DNA from: Bacillota bacterium
GTDB lineage: Bacteria; Bacillota; Sulfobacillia; JAJYWN01
Assembly: GCA_021791495.1 (NCBI GenBank)
Contig: JAJYWN010000048.1
Coordinates: forward strand, 1-62,891
Direction of reading: 5' to 3'
Length of the DNA: 62,891 bases
The notes beneath the pieces were generated by a model, which had not been told where the DNA came from, did no database searches, and worked only from the letters and a program-made list of their open reading frames with translations. This document shows positions 49,967 through 58,689 of the stretch, in pieces. Numbering within the stretch: the first letter of the stretch is position 1; every line of letters begins with the position of its first letter. The position numbers were made by a program, and so were the translations under genes.

Positions 49967-51885
49967 TGGGCATGGGCGGCGGCGGTTGGGGACGCGGAGG
50001 CGGGCACCACGGCTTTGATCAGGGTGAGGTGTCTCTGAAAGACCTGGACACCAAGGTCCTGACCCGTCTTTGGAAGTACATGCGGCCTTTCCGGTGGCAC
50101 GTCTTCACGGCGGCATTCTTGATGATCGTCGTTTCGGCTTCTAACCTGGCCGGACCCTATCTCCTGAAGGTGGCCATCGACGACTACATCACCAACAAGA
50201 ACCTGGCCGGGCTGAATATGATCACCCTACTCTACCTGGCCATCTACGTCGTCAACTGGCTGGGCCAATACTGGCAGCAGTATATCATCTCCTGGGCCGG
50301 CCAGAACATCATCTTCAACCTGCGGCGGGACCTGTTCAGCCACCTGCAGAAGCTGGGGCTGCGCTTCTACGATAAGCTGGAGGCCGGGCGCATCATGTCC
50401 CGCGTCACCAACGACGTGGACGCCTTGAATAACCTCCTGACCTCGGGCCTGGTCGGTCTGATCAACGACTTCTTCACCATCTTCGGGATCATCTTCATCA
50501 TGCTCCAGATGGACTTCCGGCTGGCGCTGGTGTCGTTCATCACCTTACCCATGCTGGTCTACGCCAGTATCTGGTTCCAGAACCGTATGCGTATGGCCTA
50601 CCATAACGTGCGCCGCCGCATCGCCGACGTCAACGCGAACCTGCAGGAAAGCATCTCCGGCATCCGGGTATCACAGGCTTTTACCCGCGAAGACATCAAC
50701 TCGCAGCGCTTTGACGAAACCAACCAGAGTAACCTTCAGGCGAACCTCCAGGCGGTTTCACTCCAATCCGCCTTCTTCCCGACGGTGGACATCATCGGCT
50801 CCATCGGGACGGCTGCCGTGCTGTGGTACGGGGGTCTGCAGATCGCCCGTGCCGCGGGGATCAGCGTCACGTCGTCGCCCACCGGCGCCTTGACTGTCGG
50901 TGTGCTGGTGGCGTTCCTAAACTACGTGACCCGGTTCTTCATGCCCATCCGCGACCTGACCCAGCTCTATAGCCAGTTCCTCTCAGCTACGGTCTCCACC
51001 GAGCGCATCTTCGAATTCCTGGACGAGAAGCCCGACGTGGCCGACGGGCCAAAAGCCCAGCCTCTGCCGTCCATTCAGGGCTACGTGAAGTTCGAAGACG
51101 TGACCTTCGCCTACGTGGAAGGCCAGCCGGTACTGCACGAGGTGAACATCGAAGCCACGCCGGGGCAGACCATCGCCTTGGTGGGGCCGACCGGGGCCGG
51201 CAAGAGCACGGTGATCAACCTGCTCTCCCGCTTCTATGAGGTTACCGGTGGACGCATCACCATTGACGGCCACGACATCCGCGACGTCACCCTGGAATCG
51301 CTCCGCAGTCAATTGGGTATCGTGCTGCAAGACACGTTCCTCTTCTCCGGCACCATCAAGGACAACATCCGTTACGGCCGTCTGGACGCGGCGGACGGGG
51401 ATATCCAGCGTGTCGCCCGCACGGTGAATGCCGACCCCTTCATCCAGCATATGCCGCAAGGGTACGACACCCAGGTGCAGGAGCGCGGCTCCAAGATCTC
51501 CGTAGGCCAGCGCCAACTGGTCTCCTTCGCCCGTGCCCTTCTGGCGGATCCCCGCATCTTGATTCTGGACGAGGCCACGTCCAGCGTGGACGCCTATACC
51601 GAGTTGTTGATCCAGAAGGCCTTGGATAAACTCCTCGAGGGGCGGACCGCTTTCATCATCGCCCACCGGTTGTCCACCATCCGCAACGCCGACCGTATCT
51701 ACGTCATTGACGGCGGGCGCGTGGTGGAGGAGGGTACCCACGATGAGCTGCTAGCTAAGGAAGGCAAGTACTACGAACTCTACGCGAAGCAGTTCGCCGG
51801 CCAGGAAGAGGCCCAGGCCAAGCTGCGCGAGACTGCGGAGCACATGCGGGCCAGGTTGGAGGCGGCCGGCGCCAGCTCAGATTAG
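49963..51885 (+). CDS. ABC exporter half-transporter, second subunit
   Basis: 640 residues with the same TM-NBD layout. The N-terminus is glycine- and histidine-rich (GMGGGGWGRGGGHHG) and precedes the first helix at about residue 45. Walker A GPTGAGKST, Q-loop IVLQDTFLF, signature ISVGQRQL (altered from LSGGQ), Walker B ILILDEATSSVD and switch IIAHRLSTI are visible. The altered signature here with the Gln switch in the partner points to one degenerate ATP site formed across the dimer. A C-terminal helix (EEAQAKLRETAEHMRARL) follows. ATG overlaps the stop of the first subunit, so production is coupled. Confidence 0.9.
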   Translation: MMGMGGGGWGRGGGHHGFDQGEVSLKDLDTKVLTRLWKYMRPFRWHVFTAAFLMIVVSASNLAGPYLLKVAIDDYITNKNLAGLNMITLLYLAIYVVNWLGQYWQQYIISWAGQNIIFNLRRDLFSHLQKLGLRFYDKLEAGRIMSRVTNDVDALNNLLTSGLVGLINDFFTIFGIIFIMLQMDFRLALVSFITLPMLVYASIWFQNRMRMAYHNVRRRIADVNANLQESISGIRVSQAFTREDINSQRFDETNQSNLQANLQAVSLQSAFFPTVDIIGSIGTAAVLWYGGLQIARAAGISVTSSPTGALTVGVLVAFLNYVTRFFMPIRDLTQLYSQFLSATVSTERIFEFLDEKPDVADGPKAQPLPSIQGYVKFEDVTFAYVEGQPVLHEVNIEATPGQTIALVGPTGAGKSTVINLLSRFYEVTGGRITIDGHDIRDVTLESLRSQLGIVLQDTFLFSGTIKDNIRYGRLDAADGDIQRVARTVNADPFIQHMPQGYDTQVQERGSKISVGQRQLVSFARALLADPRILILDEATSSVDAYTELLIQKALDKLLEGRTAFIIAHRLSTIRNADRIYVIDGGRVVEEGTHDELLAKEGKYYELYAKQFAGQEEAQAKLRETAEHMRARLEAAGASSD

Positions 51886-51956
51886 CCCGCATCACCGCCG
51901 GATCGAGGCACGGCGGAGCGGCGAACGCCACTGCCGCGGATGATCAGGAGAGAAAC

Positions 51957-51990
51957 GAGGACCCGCCGCCCAGTTGGGCGACGGGTCCTC
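51957..51990. terminator. Strong hairpin between convergent genes
   Basis: GAGGACCCG (51957-51965) pairs perfectly with CGGGTCCTC (51982-51990), with an inner GCCCA/TGGGC stem. On the minus strand it is followed by GTTTCTCTCC, so it best serves the DUF1540 gene, but it lies between convergent genes and may act for both. Confidence 0.7.
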
Positions 51991-52031
51991 AGGCTCCTCC
52001 GTGCCGTTCAGGGGCGCGGAGAAGCGACGCA

Positions 52032-52397
52032 CTACATCTTTGTCTGGTTGCCCTGGCCCCAGTTGCTCTTCTGCTGGCTTGACTGGCCGGAGCGGCCCGC
52101 CTGTCCATACTGAGACTGTCCCGCCTGGTTCTGGAACTGGTTGCCCACCTTGTACACGTCGTCGACCTTATACTCGTCCTTGTCTTCCTCGCGGATGAAG
52201 GTCTTGCAACAGGTCTCCTGGCACTGCTGCACGGGCGTGTTTACGCTGGTGATCGCCGAGTTGTCGATCCCGTGATAGGTTTGACTCGGGATGTCGTCGC
52301 TGGTGATCATGACGGAGGACGCCTCGCAGTAGTTGCCGTTCATCCAGTAGTGGCAGTTGTTCACGCTGCAGCGGATGCGTTCTTTCTCAGTGGTCAA
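52032..52397 (-). CDS. DUF1540-domain cysteine-rich protein
   Basis: About 121 residues. The N-terminal part ERIRCSVNNCHYWMNGNYC followed by EASSVMITSDD is the DUF1540 motif, a short cysteine-rich domain found in Firmicutes, often in spore-formers. A second cysteine pair (QQCQETCCKTF) follows; the C-terminal 50 residues are Gln/Gly/Ser/Asn-rich and look disordered. Start is TTG at 52397 behind GGGGGG. Function is not known; a metal-binding or spore-coat role is possible. It is convergent with the ABC exporter and divergent from the ArsB-type transporter. Confidence 0.75.
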   Translation of the reverse strand: MTTEKERIRCSVNNCHYWMNGNYCEASSVMITSDDIPSQTYHGIDNSAITSVNTPVQQCQETCCKTFIREEDKDEYKVDDVYKVGNQFQNQAGQSQYGQAGRSGQSSQQKSNWGQGNQTKM

Positions 52398-52504
52398 GAG
52401 ATAACCCCCCTTTCTCGAAAACTCGCCCTTAGTCTCTCTCGCGGCGGGCCGCGTTAAGCCACGACCGCCAACAAGGCCCATCGCGCCCACCGGCCGCGTC
52501 AGCC

Positions 52505-52532
52505 TTGACGGCCCCGGGAGCTGTGGTAGAAT
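52505..52532 (+). promoter_or_regulatory. Sigma-A-type promoter of the ArsB-type transporter gene
   Basis: -35 TTGACG (52505-52510), 16-bp spacer, -10 TAGAAT (52527-52532). It is 76 bp before the transporter ATG. A tandem heptamer repeat starts directly after the -10. Confidence 0.7.
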
Positions 52533-52576
52533 GCTAGCTAGCCGCTAGCCGCTAGCCGCTAGCCGCTAGCTGCTAG
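52533..52576. repeat. Tandem GCTAGCC heptanucleotide repeat
   Basis: Four perfect GCTAGCC units (52537-52564), one GCTAGCT unit and partial units at both ends. The array begins at the base after the -10 hexamer and covers the expected transcription start and leader of the ArsB-type gene. Unit length 7 means copy-number change alters spacing but not any reading frame of the downstream gene. Confidence 0.75.
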
Positions 52577-52607
52577 ATGCTGTGTCGATCGATCCGAAGG
52601 TGAGTCC

Positions 52608-53993
52608 ATGGCGCTGAACACCGTCGCCGCGCCCGCAGTTTTCGCCGTCACACTCTACTTGGTGATCTTCAGGCCGCGCCGGTTGAACCCGGGTCTCGGC
52701 GCCATGGCCGGGGCCGGTCTGGCTCTCCTGACAGGGCTGATCACGCCCGAGAACGTTCTGGCGGTGGGGCGCATCACTTGGAACGCCACGCTGTCCCTGG
52801 TCGGGATCATCCTGGTTTCACTCGTCCTGGATGAGGTGGGGTTCTTCCGGTGGGCGGCGTTGCACATGGCCCGCGCCGCGCGTGGGGACGGGCGGCGCGT
52901 GTTCTTCCTCACCCTTCTCCTTGGTACGGCCGTGTCGATCCTCTTCACCAACGACGCCGCGGTCCTGATCCTGACGCCCATCGTCTATGAGATGCTGGAG
53001 GCTCTGGCCTTTGATCCACGCGCGTCTCTACCGTTCATAATGGGGGCCGGCTTTATCGCCGATGCCTTGTCACTGCCCTTTTCCACCAGCAACCTGACGA
53101 ACATCATGACTGCCGACTTCTTCAAGGTTCCCTTCGCCTTCTACGCCGCGCGGATGGTGTGGCCGACCCTGGCCAGTCTCGTCGCCAGCCTGGCCGTGCT
53201 GTTCCTCTACTTCCGGCGGGACCTGCCGCGCCGCTACGACGCTAAGGCCCTGCCGTCGCCGGAGTCGGCCATCCGCGACCGCCCTTTGTTCCTTCTCGGG
53301 ATGCTGGTCTTCGCGGTGATGCTGGCCTCTTTCTTCGGCGGGCCGCTCTCGCGCTGGCCGGTCTCCTTCATCATCCTGGCGGCGGCGGCCGTGCTACTGG
53401 AGGAGGGGGCGCGACGCCGCAAGGTGAACGCGGCGGTGGTGGTCCGGACCGCTCCCTGGCCGGTGATCGTGTTCTCCATCGGCATGTACCTGGTGGTCTA
53501 CGGCCTGCAGAACGCCGGCTACGTGGCTGTCTTGACCAGGGCTCATCTGACCCTGGCGGCACGCGGGACGGTGGTGGCGGCGGTGGGGGCGGGAGTCATC
53601 GGAGCCGTCTTGTCGTCGGTGACCAACAACCTCCCGGCCCTGATGCTTGGAGCGCTGGCGCTGCGCGGGGCCGGGATCGCCACCCTGGGCGGTGCCGCGG
53701 CTGTTTCCGGTACGACAGCCGGCTCAGGTTTGTCTACGGCTGCCGGCTCAGGTGCCGTGGTCGGCGCCTTGCCCGCCCACACCCAGTCGGCCCTGGTCTT
53801 CGGGAACCTATTGGGCTGCGACATCGGTCCGAAGATGACTCCCCTGGGCAGCCTGGCGACCCTGCTCTGGATGGGCATCCTGGAGCGGAAAGGCGTGAAG
53901 ATAGGCTGGGGCTACTACCTGAAAGTGGGACTGGTCATCACCCCGCCAGTCCTTCTCGCCGCCTTGACGGCGCTGGGCTTGGCCCTCAGGTGA
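52608..53993 (+). CDS. ArsB/NhaD-type (ion transporter superfamily) permease
   Basis: 461 residues with 11-12 hydrophobic segments. It resembles ArsB: early FRPRRLNPGLGAMAGAGLAL, then ILFTNDAAVLILTPIVYE, then DALSLPFSTSNLTNI, with symmetrical late VTNNLPALMLGAL and NLLGCDIGPKMTPLGSLATL. The paired NDAA and TNNLP segments are the antiporter core. ArsB expels arsenite; relatives move sodium or other anions. No arsR, arsA or arsC is next to it, so the arsenic role is unproved. A Gly/Ser/Thr/Ala insertion (residues 355-385) precedes the last helices. ATG follows CGAAGGTGAG. Its promoter carries the heptamer repeat described above. Confidence 0.82.
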   Translation: MALNTVAAPAVFAVTLYLVIFRPRRLNPGLGAMAGAGLALLTGLITPENVLAVGRITWNATLSLVGIILVSLVLDEVGFFRWAALHMARAARGDGRRVFFLTLLLGTAVSILFTNDAAVLILTPIVYEMLEALAFDPRASLPFIMGAGFIADALSLPFSTSNLTNIMTADFFKVPFAFYAARMVWPTLASLVASLAVLFLYFRRDLPRRYDAKALPSPESAIRDRPLFLLGMLVFAVMLASFFGGPLSRWPVSFIILAAAAVLLEEGARRRKVNAAVVVRTAPWPVIVFSIGMYLVVYGLQNAGYVAVLTRAHLTLAARGTVVAAVGAGVIGAVLSSVTNNLPALMLGALALRGAGIATLGGAAAVSGTTAGSGLSTAAGSGAVVGALPAHTQSALVFGNLLGCDIGPKMTPLGSLATLLWMGILERKGVKIGWGYYLKVGLVITPPVLLAALTALGLALR

Positions 53994-54114
53994 TGCCCCA
54001 GGCGCTCCGACGCCCACGGTTGTAGTCACGCCCAACGGATGGGCCCAACCGCACAAGTACCCAACCGTCACCTCTCGCAGGGAACAATCACCTTGAAGCC
54101 GAAACACTACGCTC

Positions 54115-57100
54115 ATGACCAGACCCTTCGTCCACCTGCACACCCATTCGGAATACAGCCTGCTTGACGGGGCCGCGCGCATCGGCGGCATGGTCCAGCT
54201 GGCGAAAGAGCAGGGCGCGCCCGCTGTAGCCATCACCGACCACGGTTCTATGTACGGAGCGGTCCCGTTCTTCAAAGAAGCCAAGAAGTCCGGCGTCAAA
54301 CCCATCATCGGCTGCGAGATCTACGTCGCCCAGCGCACGCTGCGCGACCGGACCCCGAAGGTCGATGACGATCCCTATCACCTGGTCCTCCTTGCCACCA
54401 ATCCCGAGGGCTACCGTAATCTGGTGAAGATTGTCTCCGTGGCCAGCTTGGAAGGGTTCTACTACAAACCCCGTGCCGACCACGACCTCCTGGCGAAGTA
54501 CAGCAAGGGGCTCATCGCCCTCTCCGCCTGCCTGGGCGGCGCCCTGCCGCGCCACATCCTCTCCGGCCATCCCGGCGAGGCGCTGAACACAGCCGCCCTC
54601 TACCGGGACATTTTCGGCCGGGAGAACTTCTTCATCGAGTTGCAGAACCACCACCTGGAGGACCAGCGGCGTTCCAACCCCGAGCTCATCCGCATCGCCC
54701 GCGAGCTGGGTCTGGGCTTGGTGGCGACCAATGACTCGCATTACCTGCGGCGCGAGGATGCCCGCGCTCACGACGTCCTCCTCTGCATCCAGACGGCGAC
54801 GAACCTGGACGACCCTAACCGGATGCGGTTCGCGAACCAGGAGTTCTACATGAAGTCGGGCGACGAGATGGAAGCGCTTTTCCGCGACGTCCCCGAGGCC
54901 CTGGATAACACGGTGGCCATCGCCGAGCGTTGCGATTTCAAGTTCGAGACGGGCGAAGTCCACCTGCCCCATTACGAGATCCCCACGGGCGAGACGCCCG
55001 AGGACTACCTGGACCGCCTCTGCCGTGAAGGGTTCATCCGGCGCTACGGCACGGACGCCCCGCCGGGCCACCATGAGCGCCTGGACCGCGAACTGTCGCT
55101 CATCAAGAAGATGGGCTACTCCAGCTACTTCCTGGTGGTCTGGGACTTCATCCATTTCGCCCGCGGCAAGCACATCCCGGTGGGCCCCGGCCGCGGCTCG
55201 GCCGCCGGTTCCATGGTCGCCTACACCCTGGGCATCACCGACATCGATCCGATCCGGTACGGCCTGCTCTTCGACCGTTTCCTGAACCCGGAACGCATCG
55301 ACATGCCCGACATCGACACGGACATCTGCGAGCGCCGCCGCGATGAGGTCATCCAGTACGTGGTCGAAAAATACGGCGCCGACAAGGTGTCGCAGATCGC
55401 CGCCTTCTCCACCATCGCCGCCCGCGGCGCCATCCGCGACGTGGCCCGTGCCCTGGGCCTGGCCTACGGAGAAGGGGACCGTATCGCCAAAATGGTCCCG
55501 TTCCAGCTGGGAATCACTTTGGACAAGGCCCTTGAACAAAACCCGGACCTCCGGGCGGCCTATGAGTCTTCGTCCCAGGTAAAGGACCTCATCGACCTGG
55601 CCCGTTCGGTCGAAGGCATGCCGCGCCACGTCTCCGTCCACGCCGCCGGCGTCGTCATTTCGCGGTCGCCCATCGCCGACGTCGTCCCCCTGCAGCGCGG
55701 GAAGGACGAGGGCGTGGTCACCCAGTTCGGCATGAAACACCTGCAGGAGCTGGGTCTTATCAAGATGGACTTCCTGGGCCTGCGCACCTTGACGGTGCTG
55801 GACGAGGCTCTGAAGATCATCAAACGCACCCGACATCTGGACGTCGACCTCATGACCGTACCGCGCGAGGACCGCAAGGTCTTCCGCATGCTCTCCGACG
55901 GCAACACCGCCGGCTGCTTCCAACTGGAAAGCGGGGGCATGACCGATCTGGTGCGCCGGCTGCACCCCGACCGCTTCGAAGACCTTGTGGCCATCCTGGC
56001 CCTGTTTAGGCCCGGCCCGCTGGGCAGCGGCATGGTGGACGACTACGTCGAGCGCCGCCACGGGAAGAAGTTCGAGTACATCCACCCGACCCTGGAGCCA
56101 ATCCTGAAGGACACCTACGGCGTCATGATCTATCAGGAGCAGGTCATGCGGGTGGCCAACGTCATGGCCGGTTTCACCCTTGGTGGTGCCGACCTCCTGC
56201 GCCGTGCCATTTCTAAGAAGCAGCCCGACGTCATCGCCGCCCAGAAGGTGGCCTTCGTGGACGGTGCTAAGAAGCAGGGCATCGACCCCGCCGTGGCCGA
56301 GAAGGTCTTCCAACTCATCGAGTACTTTGCCGGCTATGGCTTTAACAAGTCGCACACCGCCCCCTACGCCTTACTGGCTTACCAGACCGCCTACTTGAAG
56401 GCGTACTACACGGTGGAGTTCATGGCGGCCGTGCTCACTTCCGAAATGGGTAACGCCGCCAAGGTCGCCACCTACGTCGAGGAATGCCGCCGGTTGGGCA
56501 TCAGGGTCCTGCCGCCGGACGTCAACGAGAGCCTGGTAGGGTTCACCGTGGTGGGGCACGAGATGAGCCAGGAGATCCGCTTCGGGCTGGCCGCCGTGAA
56601 GAACGTGGGCCTGGGGGCCATCCAGGCCATCATCGAGGAACGCAAGGCCGGCGGCCCCTTCCGTTCCTTCCAGGACTTCTGCGAGCGGGTGGACAGCAAA
56701 GTCTTGAACAAACGCGTGGTGGAAAGCCTCACGAAGGCCGGGGCCTTCGACTCCCTGGGTGCCAGACGGTCGCAGATGCTGGCCGTGCTGGACCAGGTCC
56801 TGGAAGCGGCGGCCGGGGCGCGTAAGCAGCGTAGCAGTGGCCAGTTGTCCTTCTTCGACCTGGGTGGCGCCCCCGGCACCACCGGCGCGGATTTCCAGAA
56901 GGTCCAGGTGAACCTGCCGGACGTACCCGAGTACCGCCAGGAAGCGGTCCTGGCGATGGAAAAGGAGCTTCTGGGCCTGTACATCTCCGGCCACCCCTTG
57001 GGGCAATACGAGGCCGCCATCCGCCGGTACGCCACCCATTCCATCAGCCAGTTGGGGGACTTGGAGGAAGGCACCAAGGTGGTCGTGTGCGGCATGATCA

Positions 57101-58110
57101 CCGGTGAGCGGCGCATCGCCACGAAGAAGGGCGAGCCCATGAGTTTCCTGGCCATCGAGGATCTGGCCGCCTCTCTGGAAGTGGTGGTGTTCCCGCGCGT
57201 CTTCGAGAAGTGCCGTAAGTGGCTGGCCCCCGACAAGGTGGTCATCGTCCGGGGCCGTGTGAACGTGGTGGAGCGGCGCGCCGCGACGGGGGCTGGGGCG
57301 GGCGCGCCGGGCGGCGGGGGCGGCGCGGGCGCGCCGGACGCCGACGAGGACGACAGCGAGCCCCAGGCCTTGACCGAGGACCAGGGCGATGAAGAGGGTG
57401 GGGCGGGGGCCGCTGGGGCGGCCGGGCCGGCCGGGCGCGCCGAGCGGCGCGCGACGGAAGTTAAGATCATTGCCGAGGACGTCTCGGTCATTACCGCCGA
57501 GGAGGCTCAAGCCGCGGCGCGCTTTGGGACGGCGAGTTCGTCCAGCAGCCCTGGTTACGGGAGCGGCGGCGCCAACAGCGGCAACGGCGGCAGCGGTGCC
57601 AACGGCACCGACGGCGGCAGAGGTGCCAACGGCGGCAAGACCCGGCCGTCGGCGGAGGCCGAAGTCCCGGCCGCGGTCGGCGTGTCCAATCCGGTCGGCG
57701 TGCCTAAGGCAGCTGCCTCGTCCAATGCGACTGCCCCGGCCGTTGACGGCGAACGCCGCCTCTACGTGAACCTGGCCAACATCGAGGGCAAGAGCTTCCT
57801 CCTGGATGTCCTAAAGCAGACCCTGGCCGAACACAATGGTCCAACTCCGGTCTACCTGTGCTTTTCAGACAAGCGGATGATCCGGACCAATGAGCGGTAC
57901 TGGGTGGACCTTTCCGATAAGCTTCTCGGGGAAATCGAAGAAGTGGCCGGCCCGGGCTCGGCTAAGGTGCGCCAAGTCGAACTTGGTGGTGGCCGCTTGA
58001 ACTTAGTGGGGGCCGCACCCTCCGCCGCCCCTAACGCTCCGCCGGGCTCTGGCCCGGCTGCGCTGGCGGCTACGGGGCCCCGGCCCCCAACCCCCGGACG
58101 CCGCCCCTAA
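54115..58110 (+). CDS. dnaE: DNA polymerase III alpha subunit
   Basis: 1331 residues; usual DnaE is 1100-1200. Domains: PHP at residues 1-210 (FVHLHTHSEYSLLDG, AITDHGSMYG), palm with catalytic aspartates in DMPDIDTDICERRRDEV near residue 400, fingers, then tandem helix-hairpin-helix near residues 830-900, and an OB domain from about 985 (VVVCGMITGERRI, VVVFPRVFEKCRKWL). Two low-complexity Ala/Gly/Asp/Glu inserts (about 1059-1110 and 1137-1215) interrupt the part after the OB core. A folded C-terminal block (RRLYVNLANIEGKSFLLD) ends near 1285. The last 43 residues are encoded by the 97-bp palindromic repeat. Replicative polymerase; core intact. ATG chosen by family start. Confidence 0.92.
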   Translation: MTRPFVHLHTHSEYSLLDGAARIGGMVQLAKEQGAPAVAITDHGSMYGAVPFFKEAKKSGVKPIIGCEIYVAQRTLRDRTPKVDDDPYHLVLLATNPEGYRNLVKIVSVASLEGFYYKPRADHDLLAKYSKGLIALSACLGGALPRHILSGHPGEALNTAALYRDIFGRENFFIELQNHHLEDQRRSNPELIRIARELGLGLVATNDSHYLRREDARAHDVLLCIQTATNLDDPNRMRFANQEFYMKSGDEMEALFRDVPEALDNTVAIAERCDFKFETGEVHLPHYEIPTGETPEDYLDRLCREGFIRRYGTDAPPGHHERLDRELSLIKKMGYSSYFLVVWDFIHFARGKHIPVGPGRGSAAGSMVAYTLGITDIDPIRYGLLFDRFLNPERIDMPDIDTDICERRRDEVIQYVVEKYGADKVSQIAAFSTIAARGAIRDVARALGLAYGEGDRIAKMVPFQLGITLDKALEQNPDLRAAYESSSQVKDLIDLARSVEGMPRHVSVHAAGVVISRSPIADVVPLQRGKDEGVVTQFGMKHLQELGLIKMDFLGLRTLTVLDEALKIIKRTRHLDVDLMTVPREDRKVFRMLSDGNTAGCFQLESGGMTDLVRRLHPDRFEDLVAILALFRPGPLGSGMVDDYVERRHGKKFEYIHPTLEPILKDTYGVMIYQEQVMRVANVMAGFTLGGADLLRRAISKKQPDVIAAQKVAFVDGAKKQGIDPAVAEKVFQLIEYFAGYGFNKSHTAPYALLAYQTAYLKAYYTVEFMAAVLTSEMGNAAKVATYVEECRRLGIRVLPPDVNESLVGFTVVGHEMSQEIRFGLAAVKNVGLGAIQAIIEERKAGGPFRSFQDFCERVDSKVLNKRVVESLTKAGAFDSLGARRSQMLAVLDQVLEAAAGARKQRSSGQLSFFDLGGAPGTTGADFQKVQVNLPDVPEYRQEAVLAMEKELLGLYISGHPLGQYEAAIRRYATHSISQLGDLEEGTKVVVCGMITGERRIATKKGEPMSFLAIEDLAASLEVVVFPRVFEKCRKWLAPDKVVIVRGRVNVVERRAATGAGAGAPGGGGGAGAPDADEDDSEPQALTEDQGDEEGGAGAAGAAGPAGRAERRATEVKIIAEDVSVITAEEAQAAARFGTASSSSSPGYGSGGANSGNGGSGANGTDGGRGANGGKTRPSAEAEVPAAVGVSNPVGVPKAAASSNATAPAVDGERRLYVNLANIEGKSFLLDVLKQTLAEHNGPTPVYLCFSDKRMIRTNERYWVDLSDKLLGEIEEVAGPGSAKVRQVELGGGRLNLVGAAPSAAPNAPPGSGPAALAATGPRPPTPGRRP
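57999..58096. repeat. 97-bp palindromic element, copy B (inside dnaE 3' end)
   Basis: Starts GAACTTAGTGGGGGCCG and ends near CGGCCCCCAACCCCCGG. It matches copies A and D but is read through in frame by dnaE, giving a Pro/Ala/Gly tail (GAAPSAAPNAPPGSGP). A 20-bp partial head (GAACTTGGTGGTGGCCGCTT) precedes it at 57979. Confidence 0.75.
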
Positions 58111-58162
58111 CGCTGCGCCGGGCGAGGCCCGGCTGCGCGGGCGGCTGCGGGACCCCGGCCCT
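58098..58162. repeat. Partial palindromic element, copy C
   Basis: Contains the middle and part of the end of the element (CCGCCCCTAACGCTGCGCCG to GGGACCCCGGCCC) but lacks the GAACTTGGTG head and the CCCACACCCC end. It lies directly between copies B and D and includes the dnaE stop codon at 58108-58110. Confidence 0.65.
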
Positions 58163-58164
58163 TT

Positions 58165-58261
58165 GAACTTGGTGGGGGCCGTCCCCTCCGCCGCTTGAAC
58201 GCTCCGCCGGGCTGGGCCCGGCTGCGCTGGCGGCTGCAGGACCCCGGCCCCCACACCCCCT
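58165..58261. repeat. 97-bp palindromic element, copy D
   Basis: Exactly 97 bp and nearly the same as copy A, from GAACTTGGTGGGGGCCG to CCCCGGCCCCCACACCCCCT. The two ends pair as an inverted repeat. It lies 55 bp after the dnaE stop. The remaining bases to 58439 hold no recognised feature. Confidence 0.8.
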
Positions 58262-58439
58262 GGAAGTCTGGTGCTTCGCTGGGCGCCGCAATAAGCCCAT
58301 TCCGGAAGGAAAATGCTATGGGCTGAAGAAGATTGCGGCTAGCTCGCTCTTTCGGGCATCAATATTGGCAAAGAGCCGCGAGCGTCGCCCGTGTCCCAGA
58401 AAGGGGCGGACGGCACCTCGAGATTTTGGGGGCTTGAAC

Positions 58440-58640
58440 TTGTGGACGGTGGTCTACATCGCTCCAAACATGGCGGTTGCCGAGATGCTGAAAGAAATGC
58501 TGACTCAAGAAGGCCTTCTGGTCATGCTCCGGTCGGCCGGCATTCCTCATTTCGGCCCCTCGGGCCCGGTGGAGATCATGGTCCCCGAAGCTGAGGCTGA
58601 GGAGGCGCATGAGCTTCTGTGTACGGCCTTGGGCGAGTGA
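58440..58640 (+). CDS. Small DUF2007-like protein
   Basis: 66 residues: WTVVYIAPNMAVAEMLKEML, then LVMLRSAGIPHFG, then PVEIMVPEAEAEEAHELLC. The pattern is that of the DUF2007-type ferredoxin-fold proteins that sit between dnaE and pfkA in several Firmicutes; some are misnamed glutamate decarboxylase. Start at TTG 58440 behind GGGGGC; the open frame from 58365 adds an Arg-rich stretch with no similarity. Function unknown, possibly a signal-binding protein linked to glycolysis. It is followed 49 bp later by pfkA. Confidence 0.65.
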   Translation: MWTVVYIAPNMAVAEMLKEMLTQEGLLVMLRSAGIPHFGPSGPVEIMVPEAEAEEAHELLCTALGE

Positions 58641-58689
58641 GTGAGACCCCGCTAGGGCGCTGCCGCCCCTGTGGAGGCGTCCCGGTCCT

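Noticed and set aside
52533-52576. Heptamer array as CRISPR repeats
   Set aside because: Units are 7 bp and directly tandem with no spacers.
54088-56355. 755-codon open frame on the minus strand antisense to dnaE
   Set aside because: It is a shadow of the strongly biased GC-rich dnaE codons; composition is Val/Asp/Gly/His-rich with no family resemblance and no ribosome site.
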